From the NCBI GenBank assembly GCA_026705105.1, contig JAPPBK010000389.1, positions 1-5,516 on the forward strand: DNA of 5,516 nucleotides, read 5' to 3'. The notes beneath the pieces were generated by a model, which ran no database searches, had not been told where the DNA came from, and saw nothing but the letters and a program-made list of their open reading frames with translations. The translations under genes and the position numbers were made by a program. The number at the start of each line of letters is the position of its first letter. The stretch's first letter is position 1. Source of the DNA: Chloroflexota bacterium (GTDB lineage: Bacteria; Chloroflexota; Dehalococcoidia; Bin125). Below, piece after piece: positions 1-5,276 of the stretch.

Positions 1-14
1 TGCATCTCTTCCCC

Positions 15-39
15 TCTCCCCCCGCGAAGCGGGGGGAGA
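15..39. repeat. GC-rich perfect hairpin (first of a tandem pair)
   Basis: Bases 15-25 pair with 29-39 to give an 11-bp perfect stem around a 3-base GAA loop; the arms contain runs of six C and six G. No T-run follows on the plus strand, so it is not a textbook intrinsic terminator. It could end transcription of a gene left of the window or be a copy of a dispersed REP-like palindromic element. The structure is seen directly; its role is inferred. Confidence 0.6.
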
Positions 40-50
40 TGCCGAAAGCC

Positions 51-73
51 TGCCCCCGCAAAGGCGGGGGGCA
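51..73. repeat. GC-rich hairpin (second of a tandem pair)
   Basis: Bases 53-59 (CCCCCGC) pair with 64-70 (GCGGGGG) around a 4-base loop. The stem extends by two pairs (51-52 with 72-73) if G71 is bulged. It lies 11 bases after the first hairpin, and a further G6 run follows at 76-81. Tandem palindromes of this kind resemble intergenic REP-like elements; whether copies exist elsewhere in this genome cannot be seen here. Confidence 0.5.
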
Positions 74-96
74 GAGGGGGGCACTCCGCTTACGAC

Positions 97-102
97 TACC
101 CT
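97..102 (+). promoter_or_regulatory. Possible -10 box for the oxidoreductase gene
   Basis: TACCCT fits the actinobacterial TANNNT -10 pattern and would place a transcription start near base 109, leaving about 29 bases of leader that include the ribosome binding site AGGAG at 124-128. No clear -35 box is visible; the 8-bp palindrome CTGTACAG at 106-113 would overlap the start site. The call is weak because TANNNT is common by chance. Confidence 0.25.
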
Positions 103-137
103 GCCCTGTACAGACGCAACTACAGGAGAGCCACCCC

Positions 138-1112
138 ATGAAGCACATGCGCATCGGCGTCCACATCGCCCTGCAGAACATCCAGATGATGGGCGCGCCC
201 GCCCTGATCGACGGCATCGTCGCCGCCGACCGCGACGGCCTCGACACCGCCTGGCTGACCGTCGGCGGACCGGCCCCGGACCCGTTCGCCGTGTTCGTCG
301 GCGCGGCGCTCTCGGGCGCGGAGCGGATCACCTTCGGCACCTCGATCGTGCCGACCTACCCGCGCCACCCGATCTCCATGGTCCAGGGCGCGGCCTCCGT
401 CGATCAGTTGGCGCCGGGACGCCTGATCCTCGGCCTCGGTCCCTCGCACAAGCCGGCGATCGAGGGGACCTGGGGCATTCCCTTCCACAAGCCGCTCTCG
501 CACCTGCGCGAGTACGTGACGGTCTGCCGCGCGCTGCTCGAAGAGGGCGAGGTCAACCACGAGGGCGAGCTGATCACCGCCCGCGCCCAGCTTCCCGGCG
601 GCCCGACCCAGGTCTCGACGATGATCTCGGCCCTGCGCGAGAAGGCGTGGTCGCTGAGCGGCGAGATCACCGCCGGCGGCATCTCCTGGATGTCGCCATT
701 GCCCTACATCCGCGACGTCGCGCTGCCCGCGCAGCAGGCCGGCGCCGACCTGGCCGGCCGCGACCGACCCGCGATGGTCGTGCACACGCCGATCATCCTC
801 TCAGAGGACCAGGACGCCATCCACTCCGCCGCCAGGCGCCAGTTCGGCTTCTACCAGCGCCTGCCCTACTACTCGCAGATGCTCCAGGACGCCGGCTACG
901 ACGAAGCTGCCGGCGCCGACTTCACCGACCGCATGGCCGACGCGCTGATTGTCTCCGGCTCCGAGTCCGAGGTCGGCGACCGCGTCCGCGCCATGCACGA
1001 CGACTACGGAGTCGACGAACTCCTCGCCGCCATCGTCGTCCTCGAGGAAGACGCCGAGTCCCACATCGCCCGAACCCGCGCCTTCCTCGGCGAGCTGGCC
1101 CAGGCGGACTAA
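138..1112 (+). CDS. LLM-class flavin/F420-dependent oxidoreductase
   Basis: A 324-residue protein of the luciferase-like monooxygenase family, a TIM-barrel fold that uses FMN or, in many actinobacterial members, coenzyme F420. Visible family features are the N-terminal strand MRIGVHI (4-10), the segment ERITFGTSIVPTYPRHPISM (62-81), the glycine-rich LILGLGPSHKP (96-106) and HLREYVTVCRALLEEGEVNHEGE (122-144), which together resemble F420-type LLM proteins. The length is normal for the family. ATG138 is chosen because AGGAG (124-128) lies nine bases upstream; an in-frame extension back to base 39 runs through the hairpin repeats and adds 33 Lys/Arg-rich residues without family likeness. ATG147 is a weaker alternative. 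Third codon positions are almost all G or C, as in a well-adapted native gene. The substrate cannot be told, F420 rather than FMN is inference, and no neighbour suggests a pathway. Confidence 0.93.
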   Translation: MKHMRIGVHIALQNIQMMGAPALIDGIVAADRDGLDTAWLTVGGPAPDPFAVFVGAALSGAERITFGTSIVPTYPRHPISMVQGAASVDQLAPGRLILGLGPSHKPAIEGTWGIPFHKPLSHLREYVTVCRALLEEGEVNHEGELITARAQLPGGPTQVSTMISALREKAWSLSGEITAGGISWMSPLPYIRDVALPAQQAGADLAGRDRPAMVVHTPIILSEDQDAIHSAARRQFGFYQRLPYYSQMLQDAGYDEAAGADFTDRMADALIVSGSESEVGDRVRAMHDDYGVDELLAAIVVLEEDAESHIARTRAFLGELAQAD

Positions 1113-1173
1113 TCCGACTGGGCAGGCTTCTGAGGCGCTGCCGTCTCTGCAAACAGCCCGATTGAAGAAGTGG

Positions 1174-1190
1174 GATCGACGCCGTCGATC
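1174..1190. repeat. Inverted repeat GATCGAC-gcc-GTCGATC
   Basis: Seven perfect pairs around a three-base loop, 61 bases after the oxidoreductase stop codon. As RNA it could form a small hairpin, so a weak terminator for that gene is possible, though no T-run follows. As DNA it is a dyad suited to a dimeric regulator. Each arm carries a GATC. The structure is seen directly; its role is open. Confidence 0.4.
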
Positions 1191-1496
1191 TGGCTCGATT
1201 CTGATCGTATTCCTAGCCACGTTCGGTAGGCCAAAAGGGACTGTACTGCGAACGTTCGTGTGGGAGGTGACGCTGTAGACCACGGTTTGTTCGCTGCGGT
1301 CAAAGTACTAGCCTGCCCTTGCCGATTCGGGAGAAGGCTCCAGCCAACAGTCGCCGATGGGCTCGTCACGCGACTCTGCAGGGCGGCCGGCGTGAAGCTG
1401 AATGCAACCTGCCTTTCGTCCTGGTTCAGAGAGGCATATGCTGCCCGAGCCGCTTCGCGCCGCGCGCCATAGTCTCCTTGAAGTCAAGCTTCGGGA

Positions 1497-1510
1497 TGCT
1501 GCGCGCAGCA
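1497..1510. promoter_or_regulatory. Perfect 14-bp palindrome upstream of the ParB-like gene
   Basis: TGCTGCGCGCAGCA is a perfect dyad 57 bases before the ParB-like ATG and 22 bases before the candidate -10 box, where an operator or activator site would be expected. Its length is close to that of classical 16-bp parS palindromes, though the sequence differs. It may be an autoregulatory operator or a binding site for the ParB-like protein, but GC-rich palindromes also arise by chance. Confidence 0.35.
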
Positions 1511-1532
1511 GACTCCGCGCACGGGGCCGCGC

Positions 1533-1538
1533 TAGACT
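1533..1538 (+). promoter_or_regulatory. Possible -10 box for the ParB-like gene
   Basis: TAGACT fits TANNNT and would put the transcription start near 1545, giving a leader of about 23 bases that contains GAAGG (1553-1557), the likely ribosome binding site ten bases before ATG1568. No convincing -35 hexamer is seen at the right distance. It would be the main promoter of the three-gene cluster. Confidence 0.3.
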
Positions 1539-1567
1539 ACGCCCGTCCTCGCGAAGGCAGCAGGCGC

Positions 1568-2695
1568 ATGACGACGCAAACCCCGGCTGATTTGTACGAG
1601 CCGGAGCCGGTACCGGTCGGGGAGCTGCGCCTGGACGCGCGCAATCCCCGCATTCAACACGCAGGCGAGCGCCTCAGCCAAGACGAGATCCTCAGCATCC
1701 TGTGGCGCGAGTACTCCGTGGATGAAGTGGCGTGGTCCATCGCCCGAAACGGCTATTTCCCCCACGAAGCGCTTTTCGCCTCGGAGGAAGACGGCGCGCT
1801 TGTCGTCATTGAAGGTAACCGCAGGCTTGCTGCGGTCCGCCTGCTCCGCGAGCCCGATCTCCGAAAGAGGATGAAGGCCACTGACTTGCCGTTGATCTCG
1901 CCGGAAGATGTTGCCGCGCTGGACATGCTGCCTGTCATCCGCCGTCGCCGCAAAGATGTCTGGCAGTACGTCGGATTTAAGCACGTGAACGGCCCGCAGT
2001 CGTGGGGCTCCTTCGCAAAGGCCGAATACATTGCCTGGGTGAGGAACGATGTCGACAAAAGCCTGGCCGACATCGCGGAGACGATCGGGGATCGGCACCG
2101 CACGGTCGCTCGCCTCTACCGTGCATATATGGCGATCGAGCAGGCAAGGGCCGCCGGTGCATACGATGTGGATCAGCAACGAGCGCGCAAACGGTTCGCG
2201 TTTTCACACCTCTATACCGGCCTCGACTATCGCGGTATCCAGGAGTTCACCGGGATCGCCGACCTCGAGCCGCCGACTGAGAAGCCGATTCCTTCACGGA
2301 AAATGAAGCAGTTCGGCGAGCTGTGCGTATGGCTGTGGGGCGACAAGACGCGAGACGTCAAACCAGAAGTCAAGACCCAGAATCCGCATCTCCGACAGCT
2401 GGACGAGGCGCTTCAGTCGAGGGGTGGTCTTAGCGCACTCCGTGCCGGTCTGGGCCTCTCCGTCGCCTACGACGTCCACCGTGGCGACACCGCGTTGTTC
2501 CGCGAAGCGCTGGTCGAGTCGAGGCAGGCGCTCCAGAAGGCGCGCGGGAAGGTACTGACCGGGTTCGCCGGTGAGGCGGACCAACTCGAGGAGATCGGAC
2601 AGATTGTCACGCTGGCCGAGACACTGCACGACGATATGCAAGACATCGTCGCAAAGCGTCGCGGTAGGGGCCGCCGGTCGTCAAGAAGGAGGTAA
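1568..2695 (+). CDS. ParB/Srx-fold N-terminal domain protein (EGNRR family)
   Basis: A 375-residue protein with a ParB/sulfiredoxin-like N-terminal domain. NPR (26-28) lies in the opening LDARNPRI segment, and VVIEGNRRLAAVRLL (79-93) corresponds to the nucleotide-binding GERR/GNRR box of ParB proteins. HVNGPQSWGSFAKAEYIA (139-156) sits where ParB has its second nucleotide-contacting region. A helix-turn-helix-like stretch follows (about 165-190, SLADIAETIG...RTVARLYRAY), then a C-terminal part that is probably helical and a basic tail (364-375, eight Arg and one Lys in 12 residues) suited to DNA contact. ParB itself is a CTP-dependent DNA clamp; whether this relative binds CTP or ATP is not known from sequence. 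There is no ParA partner, so chromosome partitioning is unlikely. ATG1568 is preceded by GAAGG ten bases upstream; the in-frame extension to TTG1319 adds 83 residues without family likeness. The stop lies five bases before the next gene, whose ribosome binding site is inside this gene's end, which points to coupled translation. Confidence 0.85.
   Translation: MTTQTPADLYEPEPVPVGELRLDARNPRIQHAGERLSQDEILSILWREYSVDEVAWSIARNGYFPHEALFASEEDGALVVIEGNRRLAAVRLLREPDLRKRMKATDLPLISPEDVAALDMLPVIRRRRKDVWQYVGFKHVNGPQSWGSFAKAEYIAWVRNDVDKSLADIAETIGDRHRTVARLYRAYMAIEQARAAGAYDVDQQRARKRFAFSHLYTGLDYRGIQEFTGIADLEPPTEKPIPSRKMKQFGELCVWLWGDKTRDVKPEVKTQNPHLRQLDEALQSRGGLSALRAGLGLSVAYDVHRGDTALFREALVESRQALQKARGKVLTGFAGEADQLEEIGQIVTLAETLHDDMQDIVAKRRGRGRRSSRRR
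2686..2692 (+). promoter_or_regulatory. Strong ribosome binding site that fixes a CTG start
   Basis: AAGGAGG is a near-perfect Shine-Dalgarno sequence within the last codons of the ParB-like gene. Eight bases lie between it and CTG2701, the ideal distance. The next in-frame ATG, GTG or TTG codon is GTG2995, almost 300 bases on, so this site strongly supports initiation at CTG. Confidence 0.75.
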
Positions 2696-2700
2696 CAGTC

Positions 2701-3639
2701 CTGCCGACACTAAGGGCCCCTGAAGTCTCGTCCGGTCCAATCGGGCACGCCGATTGGCTTGAGCTGACGGCGATCGTCGCTGGCGACTCGGAGAGTTCAG
2801 GTCACGATCTGACGAACGCCATAAGCCGTGCCGGCTCGATCGACGCGGCCGGCGAGGCCGACGAGAGTGACGACGACGAACCGCTTGATGAACCCATCGA
2901 GGCTGAGGATGACGAACTCGAAGCCATCGCTGATGCGGCTTTCGATCTGCTTGCGGAGCGCGAGGAGATCGTCGGAGCGGCCTATCCGTTCAGCGTGGAC
3001 GGCTCTTTGCTCACCGCGGAGGATGGAGCCCTGGCGTCCCCATATGCGTTCCTCGCGGCGCTCACACACTTCGGGCCACTGTTCAACGGAACTCTGGAAG
3101 GCAGCTCGCTGTTTGAGAGGCTTAGCGCTGCGGCGCTGGTCGAGTACCTCGGCGGCACGCCTAGCGTGCGCTCGTTCAACTTCGGGTTCCCGCGGCCGCA
3201 GACTCTGCGGTCATTCCGACAGGCGATCGATGACTTGTGCGAGAAGATGGGCGAGGGCGGCGGCAGCGCCAGCAGAATGAAGGCATCCGACATGAAGGAC
3301 GCCGGACTCGATCTCGCGGTGTGGGTGCCGTTCAAAGACGGTCGACTGAACCAGTTGAGTGTCTTCGGCCAATGTGCCGCAGGCCGGAATTGGAGAAGCA
3401 AGATCTCTGAACTACAGCCTTCTCATTTCTGTAGGTCCTGGATGCTAGAGCCGCCCGCGCTATTGCCGCTCGCGGCGTTCTTCGTCCCCAGGCAAATCGG
3501 AGAGGCGCACTGGGAAACTGACGTACTGCGCGAGCGACAAATGCTGTTCGACCGCCTGCGAATTGCGCGGCTACTCGGCGACCTCGACGAACAGCTCGTG
3601 GAGCGCTGCGCAATATGGACCGCAGCAGCAATCGGTTGA
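2701..3639 (+). CDS. Uncharacterised protein with GLD...QCA.G..W..K block, possible nuclease or effector
   Basis: A 312-residue protein that I cannot assign to a named family. It has a short N-terminal segment (PIGHADWLELTAIV, 14-27), a very acidic stretch (52-74, 13 Asp/Glu), a helical region with PYAFLAALTHFGPLFNGTLEGSSLFERL, and a C-terminal core: GLDLAVWVPFKDGR (202-215), then FGQCAAGRNWRSK (222-234), then a late LFDRLRIARLL helix. The spacing of D204 and Q224 resembles the D...(E/Q)xK pattern of PD-(D/E)XK nucleases, but the Lys expected at 226 is Ala; K234 might substitute. A nuclease role is therefore inference only. CTG2701 is chosen because AAGGAGG lies eight bases upstream and no in-frame ATG, GTG or TTG occurs before 2995, although the intervening bases look coding. 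It follows the ParB-like gene by five bases and precedes the methyltransferase by 36, so it is probably part of the same operon. Confidence 0.75.
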   Translation: MPTLRAPEVSSGPIGHADWLELTAIVAGDSESSGHDLTNAISRAGSIDAAGEADESDDDEPLDEPIEAEDDELEAIADAAFDLLAEREEIVGAAYPFSVDGSLLTAEDGALASPYAFLAALTHFGPLFNGTLEGSSLFERLSAAALVEYLGGTPSVRSFNFGFPRPQTLRSFRQAIDDLCEKMGEGGGSASRMKASDMKDAGLDLAVWVPFKDGRLNQLSVFGQCAAGRNWRSKISELQPSHFCRSWMLEPPALLPLAAFFVPRQIGEAHWETDVLRERQMLFDRLRIARLLGDLDEQLVERCAIWTAAAIG

Positions 3640-3663
3640 GCATAGTGAGAATGCCGCAGTCGC

Positions 3664-3669
3664 CATAAT
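3664..3669 (+). promoter_or_regulatory. Possible internal -10 box for a leaderless methyltransferase transcript
   Basis: CATAAT matches five of six bases of TATAAT, and only six bases separate it from ATG3676, so transcription would start at or beside the A of the start codon. Leaderless mRNAs are common in actinobacteria, and no Shine-Dalgarno sequence is visible before this ATG. TTGAGC at 3636-3641 is 22 bases upstream, too far for a standard -35 box. A separate promoter would let the methyltransferase be made ahead of, or independently of, the upstream genes. Confidence 0.4.
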
Positions 3670-3675
3670 GGACCG

Positions 3676-4545
3676 ATGGTGAGTATGAGAACTGCGAGTC
3701 CCCTCCGCTACCCCGGCGGCAAGGCGTCCTTGGCCGGCGTTCTGAGTGAGATTCGTGACTTGAATGAGCTCGGCGAACACGCCGTCGCCGAGCCTTTCGC
3801 CGGAGGCGCGGGTGCCTCGCTCTCTCTGCTGTACCGCGGCCAGACGCCGAAGATCCACATCAACGACCTCGACCCAGCAATCCACTCCTTCTGGCATTCC
3901 GCGGTCCACGAGAGCGAGTCGCTGCTCAACATGCTCGACGAGCGCCCCGTGTCGGTAGACGAGTGGAAGAGGCAGCGGGCGACCTACCGCGCTGGTGGAC
4001 CGTCGCGCCTGGAACTCGGATTCGCGGCGTTCTACCTCAACCGCAGCAATCGCTCCGGGATCATCAAGGACGGCGGAGTCATCGGCGGACTCGACCAGAG
4101 CGGGCCGTGGAAGATCAGTGCCCGCTTCAATCGGCCCAAGTTACGCGAACGCTTGCAGCGCATCGCGGAACACGGCGAGCAGATTTGCGTTACGGGCCTT
4201 GACGGCATCGAATTCATCGGGACGCTGGACCAGGCATCGACGATGTTCTTCATCGACCCGCCCTACTGCGGCAAGGGATCGAGGTTGTACCTGAACGTCC
4301 CACTTCCGGACTACCACGAGCGCCTCGCGGCGCAGCTGCGCGGCATGGGCGACGGCGCTTTTTGGGTGCTGACCTACGACGACTGTCCAGAGGTCCGCGA
4401 GCTCTACGAGGAATGGGCGAACCTCCAGAGCTTCTCGCTGCGTTACACCGCGTCGGAACGCCGCCAGGGCGAGGAGGTCCTGATCACGCCCAAGGCACTG
4501 CGCACGCCCCTGCCCCTGAGTCTGGCCGCCGCCGCGGCTGTGTGA
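3676..4545 (+). CDS. Dam-type (D12 class) DNA adenine N6-methyltransferase
   Basis: A 289-residue S-adenosylmethionine-dependent DNA methyltransferase expected to modify the N6 of adenine. Motifs in order are SPLRYPGGK (8-16, motif X), AEPFAGGAGASLSLL (38-52, motif I, cofactor binding), INDLD (62-66, the acidic end of strand 2), the conserved FYLNRSNRSGI (119-129), and FFIDPPYCGKG (191-201, catalytic motif IV DPPY). The order X-I-IV is that of the alpha class, which includes Dam and the MTases of many type II restriction systems; the length is typical and all key residues are present. The recognition sequence cannot be read from the protein. Three starts fit: ATG3676, GTG3679 and ATG3685. None has a good ribosome binding site, but a -10-like box suits a leaderless start at 3676. 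The C-terminus ends in an Ala-rich tail. It is third in the cluster after the ParB-like and unrecognised genes, so it may protect DNA from a partner nuclease, or act as an epigenetic mark that the cluster reads. Confidence 0.93.
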   Translation: MVSMRTASPLRYPGGKASLAGVLSEIRDLNELGEHAVAEPFAGGAGASLSLLYRGQTPKIHINDLDPAIHSFWHSAVHESESLLNMLDERPVSVDEWKRQRATYRAGGPSRLELGFAAFYLNRSNRSGIIKDGGVIGGLDQSGPWKISARFNRPKLRERLQRIAEHGEQICVTGLDGIEFIGTLDQASTMFFIDPPYCGKGSRLYLNVPLPDYHERLAAQLRGMGDGAFWVLTYDDCPEVRELYEEWANLQSFSLRYTASERRQGEEVLITPKALRTPLPLSLAAAAAV

Positions 4546-4546
4546 T

Positions 4547-4564
4547 CCGGCGCACTCACGCCGG
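4547..4564 (+). terminator. Candidate hairpin terminator after the methyltransferase
   Basis: CCGGCG (4547-4552) and CGCCGG (4559-4564) form six perfect G-C pairs around a six-base loop, starting two bases after the methyltransferase stop codon. No U-run follows, so it would be a hairpin without the classical tail, a form proposed for high-GC bacteria. The position supports the end of the three-gene operon here. Confidence 0.4.
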
Positions 4565-4935
4565 CTGCCTGGTGTCTCTCACGGGAGCAAGAAAGCATGG
4601 TCCACACCCGGTGTTTGGACCCGCTGACCCAGCGCGGGTTGGTGATCACGCTGAATCGCTGATCCTCGAAGGCGCAACCCCATCTTCCTTGTCCCCGATC
4701 TCGAGGTTGTGCCAACCGGTCGCAACCTTCGCCGGAAGTAACACCAGATCGATTACTCCCTCTTCGAGTGCGCGCTCGCGCGAGAGCAGCGGGGAGCGCT
4801 CAAGGAGTCTCCTCGATAGGCGCGAGCGCAAGCGCGACAGCTGACGGCGGCTGCGCTCGGGGAACTCGACACTGGCCCGCTCGGTCCTGCATCGGGAGGG
4901 CAACGGGGGGTACGGCTCTTAGCTGCACCGGACGC

Positions 4936-4941
4936 TAGGAT
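4936..4941 (+). promoter_or_regulatory. Possible -10 box for the zinc-ribbon gene
   Basis: TAGGAT fits TANNNT and would place a transcription start near 4948, just ahead of the short leader frame at 4951 and about 23 bases before ATG4971. No -35 box is clear. The call rests on position and a loose consensus only. Confidence 0.25.
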
Positions 4942-4950
4942 GAGGAATCC

Positions 4951-4971
4951 ATGGACACGAGACTGCAGTGA
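4951..4971 (+). other. Possible six-codon leader ORF (MDTRLQ) overlapping the zinc-ribbon start
   Basis: ATG4951 is preceded by GAGGAA (4942-4947), a Shine-Dalgarno-like sequence at rather short spacing. The frame reads MDTRLQ and stops at TGA 4969-4971, which overlaps ATG4971 in the sequence TGATG. This arrangement is typical of translational coupling and would explain why ATG4971 lacks its own ribosome binding site. A frame this short can easily arise by chance. Confidence 0.25.
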
Positions 4972-5210
4972 TGAGAAGGATGACATTGGCCGTGAGCTAC
5001 TCGTCCTACAAGCGTGCGCTGGAACTGAAGAGAACGCGCGCGAGGAAGTCATGGCTATGCTCCTCGTGCGGGGATTCCATCGATCCCGGCGATGACTACT
5101 ATCGCCAATCCTTGGGCAGGATTAGGAAGCCCCCTCGCGTACAACTGAGCGCATTCTGCGTGGGTTGCAAGGACTCATCGCTCGCAAGGCAACTCCATAC
5201 GGCGCCGTGA
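4971..5210 (+). CDS. Small four-cysteine zinc-ribbon protein
   Basis: A 79-residue basic protein. After a Lys/Arg-rich N-terminus comes CSSCGDSIDPGDDYYRQSLG (30-49) and then FCVGC (62-66); C30, C33, C63 and C66 form two CxxC knuckles suited to bind one zinc ion. The C-x-x-C-G-x-x-I-x-x-G-x-x-Y-Y pattern is that of small treble-clef or zinc-ribbon proteins that contact nucleic acid or a protein partner; no enzymatic residues are seen. The start is uncertain: GTG4968 and ATG4971 lack a good ribosome binding site, whereas AGAAGG (4974-4979) lies six bases before TTG4986, which would give a protein beginning MAVSYSSYKR. It stands between the methyltransferase and a second ParB-like gene on the same strand, so it may be an accessory part of that island. 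The precise role is unknown. Confidence 0.7.
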   Translation: MRRMTLAVSYSSYKRALELKRTRARKSWLCSSCGDSIDPGDDYYRQSLGRIRKPPRVQLSAFCVGCKDSSLARQLHTAP

Positions 5211-5276
5211 TGCGGGCCGTGGTCGTCGAGTGAGCATGAGCATCACCTCCAACCCGCATTGCCGAACTCCGGGCGT

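Larger units (their letters stand above)
1113..1567. other. 455-base region without a convincing gene
   Basis: This gap separates the oxidoreductase gene from the ParB-like cluster. Frames that stay open here give Arg/Ser/Ala-rich, low-complexity translations without family likeness and lack ribosome binding sites. It holds an inverted repeat near the oxidoreductase end (1174-1190), three GATC sites within 33 bases (1174-1206), the imperfect palindrome CTTGA-AG-TCAAG (1477-1488), a perfect 14-bp palindrome (1497-1510) and a TANNNT box (1533-1538). No tRNA, integrase remnant or attachment repeat could be recognised. It may be the left edge of an accessory island. Confidence 0.6.
4546..4970. 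other. 425-base region without a convincing gene
   Basis: Open frames exist on both strands but look spurious: the plus-strand frame reaching 4844 starts inside the methyltransferase gene, and the minus-strand frames at 4646-4903 and 4753-5052 give Arg/Ser-rich proteins without recognisable motifs. The region holds the post-methyltransferase hairpin, a CTCGCGCGAG palindrome (4775-4784), the near-palindrome AGGAG-T-CTCCT (about 4804-4814) and, at its right end, a -10-like box and a six-codon leader frame before the zinc-ribbon gene. A degraded gene or a small RNA cannot be excluded. Confidence 0.5.

Noticed and set aside
39..137. N-terminal extension of the oxidoreductase back to ATG39
   Set aside because: It runs through the hairpin repeat, adds a Lys/Arg-rich segment without family likeness, and has no ribosome binding site, whereas AGGAG stands nine bases before ATG138.
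120..785. Long minus-strand open frame opposite the oxidoreductase
   Set aside because: It is a shadow of the G/C-rich codons of the plus-strand gene; the translation is Arg/Gly/Asp-rich without recognisable motifs.
1319..1567. N-terminal extension of the first ParB-like protein to TTG1319
   Set aside because: The extra 83 residues show no domain likeness and cross the palindromes and the candidate promoter; ATG1568 has GAAGG upstream and the conserved domain begins just after it.
1532..2179. Minus-strand open frame of 215 residues opposite the first ParB-like gene
   Set aside because: The plus strand carries clear ParB-family motifs; the minus translation matches no family I recognise and crosses the gene's start region.
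4362..4844. Plus-strand open frame starting inside the methyltransferase gene
   Set aside because: It overlaps a certain gene by 184 bases in another frame, is Arg/Ser-rich in its downstream part, and has no motif.
4646..4903. Minus-strand 85-residue open frame as a gene
   Set aside because: Its first half is Arg/Leu/Ser-rich low-complexity sequence, no family is recognised, and it overlaps another equally open minus frame; kept only as a low-interest finding.
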